Assembly: GCA_031216915.1 (NCBI GenBank)
Contig: CM062293.1
Span: 149,242,285 to 149,306,284, forward strand
From: Pictodentalium vernedei
Lineage: Eukaryota; Mollusca; Scaphopoda; Dentaliida; Dentaliidae
Reading direction: 5' to 3'
Length of the DNA stretch: 64,000 bases
The position numbers and the translations under genes were made by a program. The notes under the pieces are model-generated. The model searched no databases. It was not told the DNA's origin and saw only the letters and a program-made list of their open reading frames with translations. Each line of letters begins with the position of its first letter. Positions within the stretch are counted from its first letter, which is position 1. Positions 21,775-32,670 of this stretch are shown piece by piece.

Positions 21775-22186
21775 GACAATGAATAACCGTGAAGAACACC
21801 AACAAATGTCTTGTTAGACCTCATCATGTAGTTAAATTCCTGTTATTATATTGGACCAGTCAACATTATCTGCACCTCATTGTATGCGAAAACATCGATC
21901 AAAGAACCATTTCTAGTTTTGTATTCTGTGCAGAAGTATCTTAAATCGGGAGTGAAAATTTGGGAAAAAAATGTAATTTTTGGGGTTATTAACCCTTTTT
22001 CTTCATAAAAAGTGTGAGGATTTCATCAGGCAATTGCCTCTCAATATAATTAACATTTGTATCTGGTCGTCTGCGACACAAAATAATATATAAAACTCAA
22101 TCTGTGACATATAAACGGCCAAAACCCCGGAAACACAATTTTCCCCCTTCACGAACAACCCCCGACGGGAAATCTGACATGAAAAA

Positions 22187-22285
22187 TTTTGGATATGTTG
22201 TTCCGAAATAAATTCTGCATCGAATGACACCAAAATCAGCTTGTATCAAATTTTTTCCGGGTCGAACCCTACTACGCCTCTACTA
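22187..22285 (-). repeat. Right terminal inverted repeat of the PIN-CXC element
   Basis: Reverse complement of the left terminus, strongest over 22187-22260. It ends near ACGCCTCTAC. Confidence 0.8.
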
Positions 22286-22459
22286 TCTTGTATGCTGTCA
22301 GTCCTATGTGATAATAGTAGCTTAATGAAAGCTCAATCTATCAAGTATATGTCTTTTGTATGGCCAAACTAAATCTTTGAAAAATTGAGTGTTGAATAAT
22401 GATAGCAAGTGACATGTACAGGTCTATCAAGAACTGGAGGACATGAGAGGATGAAATGG

Positions 22460-22609
22460 GATTAGGTTACTTACACATAACAATAACTCAGTCTTTTGTA
22501 TGCTGAAAGGATCTATGCATGCAAAAAGATACAAATTTAATACAGCAAAATACTTATTTCATGAATGACAAAGCAAAAACACATTTTTTAAAATGTGTTA
22601 TAACCGGTT
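22460..22609 (+). repeat. 150 bp direct repeat, right member
   Basis: Near-identical to 16462-16611. It lies 175 bp beyond the right end of the PIN-CXC element, whereas the left member touches the left end. Confidence 0.85.
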
Positions 22610-23238
22610 TTTAAAAATGGATGTGACAGACAAAATAAGTTAAGCAATTTTTTATTACTTAATAACCTGTTGCTGATTTACCCCTTGAATGCCCAGAGAA
22701 TTTTACACATTTTGCTGCACTTTGGCATTCCGCATGTACATGCCGTGAAATCTCAGTTGTTTCTAGGCAAGACTTGCCTAAAACAGCTGCCAAGGTACTT
22801 AGAATGTAACTTGCAAGTTTACCTAAAGATTGTAGGTTTGGTCATCTGTTGTTATTGCAGAAAGTCGCAAAAGTGATCGAAGTCAGAATTAGACCTCTAA
22901 GAGTTAAGCAAATTAAAATTTTAAAAGGCCTTTAAAAATACCATTCCAGGTTGCCACATGTTGGGTAGCCTGTTTCCGATTGTCAAGGTCAAAAAGAACG
23001 AGGATGGATCCCCCGTGGGCAATGTAAAGGAAGACGTGAAGCAATAAGGGTGGGGGTCTGGGGGGACAGGGTTAAATTAGTGCTAGAAACATTCTCAGGG
23101 CAAATATTTCATCTAGATTTGGGAGAATCCATTTGAATTCTCCAGAAAATGGTTGCGAGAATCCATATCTGCTACGAGTGTCCCAGGATCCCATGAGGCC
23201 TCCATGGTTGAATCTCGGTTGTATACTGATAACACACG
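22610..23238. other. Intronic AT-rich sequence, nothing recognised
   Basis: No coding signal or known repeat seen. Confidence 0.4.
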
Positions 23239-23454
23239 TTAACCCTCTACCAACACAGCTTTTAATTTTTAAAACATAAACTGAATTTGATAAGGTTTTG
23301 AAACACAAACACTATTTACCAATGAAATCTTACAAATATGGCTGTCATTGGAACCGGCTCATTGAGCCGGTCCCAATGACAGCCATATTTGTACAATTTT
23401 ATTTACAAAGTGTCAAGATATTTCGCCATGCCGCTATGATAGTCACAGGGTTAA
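23239..23454. mobile_element. TTAA-bounded MITE, diverged family 2
   Basis: Starts TTAACCCTCTACCAAC and ends CACAGGGTTAA. The centre is a strong palindrome (AAATATGGCTGTCATTGG to CAATGACAGCCATATTTG, 23333-23393). Confidence 0.65.
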
Positions 23455-25634
23455 ATTGACTCAATTCTTTTCATGCGAATTCTAGCAGAGGCCTAGCAGG
23501 GATGCAGTGCGAATCTACATGGATTCTTGCTGGATGTGTTGCACGAATCTTTGTGTGAATCGATTCTCGGATTCTCGTCGAAATATAAGCCCTGCATTCT
23601 CCTGCATTTTATTTGACAATATCTACTCAATTATTTCCAAACAATCTGGGTAATTTATTACCTGTATTTCTCTGTGTGTGGTGCATTTTTCTCCAAAGGT
23701 AAACATGATCACCATGATGCAGAGAAGACTGGTGGAAAACCAACAAACTAGAACAAGTGGGGTTTTTTTTTATATACATTGGAGCCCATTTAAATGGATA
23801 TCTCTTAATTGTATATCTTTGTTAATTGAATATAATTTTAAAACACAAAACCATTTACCATACCTTCAACACAAATTTGATCTGTTAATTGATCTGTTGT
23901 AGAGTAAACTCCTGTTAATTGTATATAATTTTTTTTGTAATATGTCGAAAAAATTACTGTGACATGCACCAAATTCCCCTTATTTATTAACCTTTTTGGC
24001 TTCACTACATCCAATACAGGCCTTTAATCTATTATATCTTGTTTGACAGAGCTCTATGAGCTCTGTCAATCAAGATATAATAGAATAAATGCTCAGTTTA
24101 CCTCCAGAACACAGGAAACTGAACAAATTCCTGTTAATTGTATACTCCTGTTAATTGAATAATTTTCACTGACAAAATGGATATTCAATTAAGAGGATTC
24201 TACTGTATATATGAATGGAATCTGGTCAGTAATGCAACTACGTACTCTTGCTACCTTCATCAGCGTCAGAGGCCCATTGCAATAGTCTTCCCGTGACTTT
24301 CAGTTTACCAACACCAAAAATTCCTGCCCCCATTAGCCCTAGGGTAGTTGCACCCTTAACACCCCCTCTCGGCACTAGTGCCAATAGCCTTCACTAATAT
24401 TTTCCATAAGCCCCATACATCACAGAACTACAGTGTGCAAATCCTCTTGACACTTTCCCATTCCCAATTCTTTTCATGAAGAAATACACAAACAAAACTG
24501 AAAAACAATCACCCCATTCAATAAATACAAAGACATCAAACCTCTCACATACACAAATCAAGCTGCTTGAAAACCCGAGCTGAAAAATATTCTAAAGAAA
24601 TTTAAGTAAGTGTTTATCAGTTATGAGTCAACACATGCCAGGTCACAGTCATGCCGAGTGGTGACGTTAGGTAATTCAAATGTCTGTTGAAACACAGTAA
24701 TATGAAATACCTGTCTGTGATTTAATTGAACAACTGATTAGTCAATCGATCATTCAGTCGGTCTCTTGCTTGTTTTATTGACCACCAGTTAACAATTGCG
24801 GGTGTTGGTCAACACGTTCCAAAGTAAAAACATGGAGGTGACAAGTGAGAAAAAAATTCCACTTTCACATGTGATATGTAGAAATTTTTTAACAGTTCGA
24901 GGCCTGTGATGGAGCAGATCTGGAGAGAGTGAAGGGTGGGGGATGTACAGTGAAACAGGAAACACCCTCGGGTGTGGCATATAATCGTCATAGCCTGCTC
25001 TCCTGAGCAGTGTGGAATGCCAGGAGTATTAATAACAAAAAAACTACAAATGTGCCACTACTTCAAAGATCCTAACTTTTTTGTAAAAGTCCCCAGGATG
25101 CACTTCTGTCCCAGCCAAATAATTTAAAAAAAGCAGGCCTGCCCCTGAACCAGAGAGGTTTGGGTCTTCTTGGTTCATTTTTTCAAAACTTAATCATTCA
25201 GTTTATTTGGATCAGATAATGAAGTACACCCTTCCCTTCTCATTAGTATTTTGGCAGCAAAACACTTTGTCACTAAAATATCCAGAATAGCTAATAATGT
25301 GGCACCAGACAGTTTCATACCAGGGTTAACACTGGGTACGTACACTTGGCACACATCGCACAGTAAATTGTTTGCAATGTAAGCACCAAGAAAAGAGGAG
25401 TTAGAGGACACTGTTTTATCCATGATAACACATGCACATCTTCTACCTTTGGTCTGGTCTGATAGGATGAAATGGACAGACAGATGAATGGATAACCAGG
25501 CAACTCCTATATAGCCCATACTTTTGAAAGAAAAAGGGGTATAATTTCGTGTACCTCCTAGAAAATATCCCGGAGATTTTTATATACATGTGTCTGTTTT
25601 GGGAATATTTCTGAGAAGATAAATCTGCCAAGAT
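23455..25634. other. AT-rich sequence with one hairpin
   Basis: A hairpin at about 24028-24085 (TCTATTATATCTTG facing CAAGATATAATAGA, around GAGCTCTATGAGCTC) may be a decayed family 3 MITE core. No gene was recognised in these 2.2 kb. Confidence 0.4.
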
Positions 25635-26010
25635 TAGTACTAATATAGTTAACCGAATAATTGGTTTGAAACCAGTTAGCTACCTAACCGATTAGAATAA
25701 CCGTCAACCGGTTATCCAAAATATTGATAGTAATCGTCATTTCACATTGAAAATGTAGTAAATCTGCTGCTTCTCCTTTGTGAAAGATTACACATTGAAA
25801 ACACTTCAGTTTCTTTTTGAAAGAGCCCAAATTGATGCTATCACAGACATTCAGGGGAAGGGAATTCCAAATTTTGGGTGCTATAATTTGAAATGCACCG
25901 CAGCCGTACATTTCAAGGTTATAGCTTTTCTCAGTTAGTAAATACTTGTTATGAGATCTTAAAACTCTTGGTTAGTGGATTAAGAAAATGAGACAATCGT
26001 TTCAGCCCTA
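25635..26010. mobile_element. hAT-like short element, 376 bp, exact 8 bp TSD
   Basis: Flanked by GCCAAGAT on both sides (25627-25634 and 26011-26018). Ends TAGTACTAATATAGTTAACC and CAATCGTTTCAGCCCTA are related to the hAT elements at 33108 and 52677. It carries a LINE-derived coding relic (about 25980-25740, minus). Confidence 0.8.
25740..25980 (-). pseudogene. LINE ORF2 C-terminal fragment inside a hAT element
   Basis: The minus frame reads L-R-S-H-N-K-Y-L, then G-A-F-Q-I-I-A-P-K-I-W-N-S-L-P, then S-F-K-K-K-L-K, which is the hallmark end of CR1/L2/RTE-type LINE proteins (usual form AFSxxAPxLWNSLP...FKxxLK). About 80 codons remain open. No RT catalytic residues. It lies wholly between the hAT ends. 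Confidence 0.65.
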
Positions 26011-26219
26011 GCCAAGATCTGGGAACATACCAGGTTTCGTAATGTTAGTGGTCAACACTACATTTAGCATACCTTTGAGAGACAAATGCCATATACCTCT
26101 ATTACTTTCTGTTTTGTCCAAAACATAAGTTATGAAATCAATCTTTTAAGATAACATCCTCTAGACTATGTTTAAAAGAAAAATGCAACCATTACTGTCG
26201 GATGACCAAAGATTTCAAG

Positions 26220-26398
26220 CTGAAAATTTTTTATCATAACGAAATTAGGAATTTAACCAATTCAATCTTGTTTGGCAGAGCCCATTGAGATCTTTCAAAC
26301 AAGATTGAATTGGTTAAATTCCTCGTTCCTGGTTACATTATGGGCAAAATAGGCTGCTTGAAACCTCTAAATTTTGACTTCAGTGAGCAGAGGGTTAA
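26220..26398. mobile_element. MITE family 3 copy
   Basis: The inner palindrome pairs GAATTTAACCAATTCAATCT with AGATTGAATTGGTTAAATTC around GAGCCCATTGAGATC. It ends in GAGGGTTAA. The left boundary is unclear. Relatives are at 52540 and 57003. Confidence 0.55.
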
Positions 26399-26470
26399 TA
26401 CTTGTTGATTTTGAGGTGTTAGTGGGTGCAGATTTAATCATGCAGTGGAAAAAGTATTAAAACATTATCA

Positions 26471-26707
<237 letters not shown>

Positions 26708-26805
26708 CTAGAGATGACACTATTAAGATATTTTATGATCGACTTTTGAAAAAGAATAAAGGATTAAAGTAGACTTTAATCAAACTCTGTGACCTCTAAA
26801 AAAAC

Positions 26806-26984
26806 AATAGAGCTGAAACGGTTAAAGGGTTTTCATCATCGATTAATCATACGAATTAACCTGGGTTAACTGATTGATAACTTGTTTTAGTTGGTAGCTG
26901 AATTATTGCCATACCACTGATGATTTATTGCATTAGCCCTTTACCCAAAACAATGGACAAAACCGGCAAGCACTATATATAATG
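26806..26984. mobile_element. hAT family 4 element, left part only
   Basis: Opens AGAGCTGAAACGGTTAAAGG and CATCGATTAATCAT, as at 52677, and then runs into the start of a family 2 MITE (GCCCTTTACCCAAAAC at 26937). It is cut off by the tandem-repeat element starting at 26985. The right end was not found. Confidence 0.6.
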
Positions 26985-28695
26985 AAAGTGTCAATGACAC
27001 TGTAGCTCAACTTGACAAACTTGAACTTGGTAAGTTATAAGTGAAATGGCAAAATTGAAGATCATTGGTACCAATGTTGTTTGCTGAAATTTCAACATAA
27101 CGGCATTGTGTGTGCACAACGTCAGAGTAATCCATGCATTTTTAAATGTAAACTGTAAGACAGGCTAAAGGAAGAATGATGAAACACAAATGCAAGTTCA
27201 TCAAAGGTCGTTGCCAGCAGCAACATTTCTTGGCCGATATCGAAGAAAATCGATAGCTCCCATCTAGAGGTAACCCCAAACAAGCATATCAAGTTTTAAG
27301 CCGATCTGATCAAAAATGTGCCCTGTATGGCATGCAAAGGAATATATTGATGCCTGACTAAACTAAGTTCAATGGTCATTGCCAGCGGCAACATTTTTTG
27401 ATGGAAATTGAAGAAAATCGATAGCTCCCATCTAGAGGTCACCCCAAACAAGCATGCCAGGTTTCAAAGTAATCTTATCATAAATGTGCCCTGTAGGTTG
27501 TGCCGAAGGGAAATATTGAGGTCTGACTAAACTAAGTTCTAAGGACGTTACCAGCGGAAATATTTTTTTACGGTAATTGAAGAAAATAGACAGCTCCCAT
27601 CTAGAGGTCACCCTTAACAAGCAAACCAAAAGTTTCAAAGCGCTCTGATCATAAATGGGACCTGTGAGGTGTGCCAAAGGAAATACGGAGCTCCAAATTT
27701 TCAGCCTAAATATGAACCCAGGGACTTGGCTTGAACAAACTTGAATCTCACCCCCCCCTAAGGATGCTGCATACCAAATATCAAAAGATTCTTATTGGTA
27801 GATCTGAAGAAGAAGATTTTTAAAAAATATTCCGCATACTGCACTAATTTAAACATTTGGGCTCCCATACAGAGCCCAAATATGGACCCAGGGAATTGAT
27901 TTCAATAAACGTGAGAAACAATCTGCCAAAGATGTTATATGTGAAATTTGAAAGCTTTTGGAGCAGTGGTTTGTGAGAATAGTAGTCTTACATGTTTTTC
28001 CCATTACCCACAGTGTAAAAAAATGCTGACTCAGCACTTTTTCAAAGTCCCCAAAAAGTACCCCATGATAAAACCGATAGCAATTTTTTTGGACCATTCC
28101 ATTCTGTTGGTCCTAAGGAAGCTTCACACCATATAAGAATTCTCAGTGCCGTGTAGTTTTGGAGATATGGGCGATTTAATTTTTTTCTATTTTTAGCTCC
28201 TGCGATTCCCATGGGGCGACGAGAAAAAAAATTTGGGCATAAATTAAGTACTTATGACCCAATAAGCCCTCATATCAAATTTGGTTCAAATCTGCCTCTC
28301 GGTTTGGAAAATAGAAATTTTGGCAGTAGCAAAAATTCTTGCCCCTCCCATAACGAAGGCAAATAATGCCCGACAAACTTCTCTTGAACAAACTTGATTC
28401 TAAACCTCAAAAGGACTCGGTATACCACATATCAAGTCTCTGCTACTGTTGGTTCATTAGAAGAAAACTTTCAAAAAATTTGGCCATTTTTTCCCCACAC
28501 CTCTGGTCAATATGAGCCGAAACCTAATTTGCCTAAAAATCAAAATGCCCCTATATAACCACTACTTACATGAAATTTAATTAAAATGTGGCCAGTGGTT
28601 TAGGAGGAAGAGGCTGAAACACCATCTTCACGCAGGACGACGGACGAAGAGTGATAAGAAAAGCTCACCCTGACTTTCAATCAGGTGAGCTAAAA
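26985..28695. mobile_element. Tandem-repeat element with 3' hairpin (Helentron-like?)
   Basis: Starts AGTGTCAATGACACTGTAGC-TCAACTTG, the same start as 32671. It contains three units of roughly 140-150 bp (27215-27690; marker ATAGCTCCCATCTAGAGGT) and then unique sequence. It ends with GACGACGGACGAAGAG, a stem-loop (GCTCACCCTGA / TCAGGTGAGC, 28665-28691) and CTAAAAA. A hairpin next to CTAA recalls Helitron-type 3' ends (CTRR), but no TC 5' end was proved. Confidence 0.55.
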
Positions 28696-28832
28696 ATTTT
28701 TACTGGTGTTTCTGACAATTAATCGACTTCTCAATTAAATGTGACGGGCCTATCCAGGACACCTCCTGTTCTCATTTGATATACAGATGCATATCCAAAT
28801 CATGAAGTGTGTTATACTTGGTTATCTAATGA

Positions 28833-29180
28833 TTAACCCCTTACCTAAGATCAGCTAATAACACACGGCACAAAAATCATCATTTAAATTTAGTTATTTT
28901 TGCACTTTTAGCCTCTTAAGATGTAACCATATTTTAGGCCATGGTTAATTAATTTTGGGTTTAGCGTAATTTGCCTTATTTTGTATTTTGCCCAAAATAA
29001 TAACACATTTTCTTTATGATTGGCTCTGCAAATGGGTCACCTCCTTTATAGTGCCAGAAGAATACACCAATTCATATTTCTTCCTCATCCATTGAAATGC
29101 CCGTTTATTGCCTCATTTTTGCCAGATGGCAATAATGAGGCAATAGTCTGGGGTTATTAAGGGTAAAATGTTGAATAATG
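28833..29180. mobile_element. TTAA MITE, diverged (second copy 40630-40976)
   Basis: Begins TTAACCCCTTACCTAAG and has the inner hairpin ATTGCCTCATT ... AATGAGGCAAT at about 29107-29144. The right end is degraded. Confidence 0.45.
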
Positions 29181-29472
29181 CTACATTTTGTTGTAAGTGT
29201 AGGCTGTTCTGTATATAACCCTGGCCACTGGAAGTTCTACTATCTGAGTCAACCTACACATACAAGGAAACAGTCTGTAAGTGCAAAATGATAAAATAGA
29301 TAAAATATGCATTTTGTGGAAAGGGATATATTATGCCATTTCCCCTTGGGGGATATAATTAATAATAAAAAAACCTAATTCTGCACTAAACTGAAAATTA
29401 ACTCACCATGACCTTACTGCACTGTGATTGCAGAAGTGGTCTCTTTCTCATTCATATTAGTTAATTGATTAT

Positions 29473-29482
<10 letters not shown>

Positions 29483-29504
<22 letters not shown>

Positions 29505-29580
29505 TAACAGCACTTTTGACATCCAGGGTCACCTTGTGTTGGACAGTTTTACAGGTGGAGGAGGTCAGAGTACTTTCTCA
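29483..29580 (-). repeat. SINE T2-tail remnant after a poly-G tract (second copy 41280-41375)
   Basis: A run of about 19 G is followed by TTTAACAGCACTTTTGACA, CCAGGGTCACC and ACAGTTTTACAGGTGGAGG, the T2 tail module. The body beyond is lost. Confidence 0.6.
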
Positions 29581-30226
29581 TTCAGATCCCAATCTAGTTG
29601 CAACACATTCACAGGAGTGGATCAAAATAGCGACAAACATTGTGCCCCAGGGTGATGTCACAAGTTACATTCTATGAACCTTGGCAGCATTTTCTAGGCC
29701 AGTTTTGGCATTCTCTTGTTAGTGAATTTTCCATCAAATCTAGTCAAATTTTTTTAAAATACTCACCAGATAGGCAACCACGACAGGTCTAGACTAAGAA
29801 AGAACTGCAACTGAGTATTTGAGTTCAGTATCAGTTTGGGATTTTTAGGGGGTATACCTCGGTATTAGTTTGGTATTCAGCATCTGACTTGACTGAGATT
29901 TGTTGATAGTACCCAAGAGGAATTCACGTCAGGAAAAACAGAATAACTTGTTGTAGTATCATTCTACCACAATGCTATAAATGACACTGCCAATGAGCTC
30001 AACGCTGGCATTCTTTTACAACAATAAATCATATCTACAGTAATTTTGTGACTTGTTCTAAATGCACCTTAATGTGTAAAGACCTATTTCAGACTTTTGC
30101 TATCTCAGAAATTGAGCCCTGACCATGTCATCTTTAGGAGGTCCTACTGACAACAGACAAAACACCTGAGCAGTGATTTCTAGCCAAGATTTGACTAGAA
30201 ATCACTGCTAAGCAATTGGACATGTG
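29581..30226. other. Unassigned, one hairpin
   Basis: A short palindrome at about 30165-30212 (AGCAGTGATTTCTAG facing CTAGAAATCACTGCT). No gene seen. Confidence 0.4.
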
Positions 30227-30543
30227 TACAGTTAAAACTAGAAGTCCTGTCATGAATTGCGCGCTTATCTTGACACAATTTCGCACAGGAATTGCGCGCA
30301 ATTGTCCTATTGAAAATACTCAAATTACCACAGAGTCTTGCCATTACTCACAGCAAACACAAGCAATGTTTCAGCCAATGGACCTCCGGGTAAACCCGGA
30401 GGTCCATTGGCAGAACCATTGCTTGTGCATAGGCTGCTTAGAGAATTTGATAGCCTTTCCATATGACATAACGCGCCGATAAACACGCTAAATGGCGAGG
30501 TGTTTGCGTGCAATTGATGACAGGACTTCTAGTTTTAACTGTA
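30227..30543. mobile_element. Tc1/mariner-like MITE, 317 bp (copy 1)
   Basis: Ends TACAGTTAAAACTAGAAGTC and GACTTCTAGTTTTAACTGTA are perfect-looking inverted repeats with terminal TA (after allowing one base in the right arm). An inner palindrome, CAATGGACCTCCGGGT to its mirror, sits at about 30373-30420. ORFs here are palindrome artefacts. Confidence 0.75.
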
Positions 30544-30876
30544 GGTTGTAGTCCAGTGGGGAATTCATAACAGTAGATGCATTGTCCAGTCCACTGAGGT
30601 TTAACAAAACTGAAAAGAAAATCAGTCACTCCTTTCATGAAAATGAACCTTTCAACTGTTATCAAGCCTCAACAGGGACTTAAAAATAGTGAATGAAGGA
30701 AAATTAGAAAATTCGGACGGTATCAGTATTCAACGATTGGTTGCATCTTAAAAAAGGATTTCTGCCAAAATAAATTGCAACATCTAATGTGCGATCTCGC
30801 TTCGTTCGACAAGATTGCATGTTAATTGTTGATATTTATATTTATTTGTTGATATTTCATAGAGTAGAAATCCTGG

Positions 30877-31122
30877 TAACCCTTTACCTAACATGAAAAG
30901 CAAACAACACTTGCAAACAAAAATTCTTGAATAACTAATTTTTTTTCATTTTTGGACTCAAAAACATAGGTAATAACCCCTCATTAGAATGAGCTCATTC
31001 CAAAGAGGGGTTATAACCTATGTTTTTGCGACAAAAAATGAATAAATAATGAAAATTAATTGGCGAATATTTGTGAATTGTGTGCTGGATGGTTTTGGCT
31101 GTTACGTTGGGTAAAGGGTTAA
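30877..31122. mobile_element. TTAA MITE family 2 (copy 1)
   Basis: Left end GTAACCCTTTACCTAAC and right end GGGTAAAGGGTTAA. Core palindrome AACATAGGTAATAACCCCTC to its mirror around GAGCTC. Confidence 0.75.
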
Positions 31123-31279
31123 GATGTAAAACAGCATGACTGTCGAAGTAAAAAACAGAGATCACAACCCACTTTTCCTTTGGGTTACTACCTTCTTCTA
31201 TAGCATAACCTGGCAACCGGTTACAATATCAGCCCTTTACTTCCAGGCCTGAGTAGTATAAACAGACTGATGGAATAAG

Positions 31280-31897
31280 TAAGTTTTCTTGATCGATTAA
31301 TCACGTGGATTAACCTTGGTTAACCGATTAATCACTTGTCGAAATAGATATCTGAATAATTGCCATACCGTTGATGATTTACAGCATGAACCCTTTACGT
31401 AATGTAACAAACAAAACCGACTAGGCCTATAAACAAAAATCTCTATTCAAATTTATCGTTTTCAATTTTTGTCTCAAAAACATAGCTTATGACCCCCTCA
31501 TTGGAACGAGCTTGTTGAGATTGTTCCAATGAGGGGTCATAAGCTGTGTTTTTGAGACAAACATTGAAATTTTTTTTAGTAATTCATGAATTTGTTTTGC
31601 AAGTATGGTCAGCTACCCACAATGGGTAAAGGGTTAAGACTGACCATTTCCAGTCACTGATACAGTATGATGATCATGCAAGTAAACAAGTATGTCAGCA
31701 AACAACTTGCATGCTTTACTCTGTCTCATATAATTGATGTGAGTCAGTGTGACAATGTTTGCCTGTTTTGGAGCAAGTTTGTTCCTTTGTTAACCCATAT
31801 AACATAGTAGTTCAAAAGTAACGGTTAATCGATAAGTTACTTTTTGGATCGATCAAGATGTTGATCATTGATTAATCAGTTAACCATTTCAGCTCTA
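31280..31897. mobile_element. hAT family 4 element with 8 bp TSD (copy 1)
   Basis: The duplication GGAATAAG lies at 31272-31279 and 31898-31905. The right end is CCATTTCAGCTCTA. The left end lacks the first about 20 bp of the usual terminus yet keeps the TSD, so the terminal loss happened after insertion. A family 2 MITE (31387-31637) is nested inside. Confidence 0.8.
31387..31637. mobile_element. TTAA MITE family 2, nested (copy 1)
   Basis: GAACCCTTTACGTAATG to GGGTAAAGGGTTAA. Core palindrome ATAGCTTATGACCCCCTC and mirror around GAGCTTGTTGAGATTG. Confidence 0.75.
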
Positions 31898-32670
31898 GGA
31901 ATAAGAAGTTTGCAGACAGTAAAAGCTTTTACTTTACTTCAATGTTTTCACTTACTTCCCTGTACATGTCTCGTTAAAATAATTAATTCTGTATTCAGCT
32001 TACAAGTTACATGTGCACAGTGTACAAAAACACATACTTCCAGAGTATATTTTTATTTGAAAGAATTTTTTACCAACCATCCTAACCCTTGTTTTAAAAA
32101 ACACTGTGGTACATCATGGCTTTGTCTCAAAACAACCTTGTATATCAGAGTATTAACATGATGTACCAGTCAAAGTGCAAAGCATTACCATGATGTACAT
32201 GTGCCATGGTACTTTTATAAAATAGATTAGAGGAAATAATAACAATAAGAAAACTTAGCCTGATGTCCTGAGAGCCAAATACTTTAACTCTTTCAGTTTC
32301 ACTGCCAAACAGCCCCACAAACCAATAAAGTATATGCCATTGGCATTGCCATGGCTGGCACATTTTGTACATTTATTCATTTATTGACGTTCAAAAATTA
32401 AGGTAAAAATTATTTCAGCACAATCGTGCAGAAATAATTAAAGTAAAAATTATTTCAGCACAATTGTGACTACATGCATTTTATATTCAACTATGGGGTG
32501 GGGAAGGGATGAGGAAGGCACATTGAATGGAGATTTGCATCACACTCCACTTTCATACCCCCCCCCCCCCCCCCCACACACCTATTCATTATTTCGCATC
32601 TATAGATATAACCACTCTGTTTGTTTTATATGCTTATGCAAATGTTTTGGGTATATTAAATTAAATGAAT

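Larger units (their letters stand above)
16617..22285 (+). mobile_element. Putative DNA transposon with TIRs, encoding a PIN-nuclease/CXC protein
   Basis: The left end (16652-16729) and right end (22187-22260) are inverted copies over about 75 bp (core GATACAAGCTGATTTTGGTG). Outer parts are less alike but share GTASAGGCGT (16621 and 22275). Between them a single plus-strand gene, now broken, occupies 17272-21774. TIRs around one large ORF are the hallmark of a DNA transposon, yet the protein has no DDE-type domain I can recognise; it has a PIN/FEN-like Asp cluster and a CXC domain instead. No clear target duplication is readable, so the exact ends are uncertain by about 10 bp. Proteins of this type are, to my knowledge, seen as uncharacterised multicopy genes in invertebrates; mobility here is inferred. 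Confidence 0.7.

Noticed and set aside
30165..30212. Hairpins considered as CRISPR repeats, riboswitches or transcription terminators.
   Set aside because: The DNA is animal; the palindromes are interspersed MITE cores with no regular spacers.
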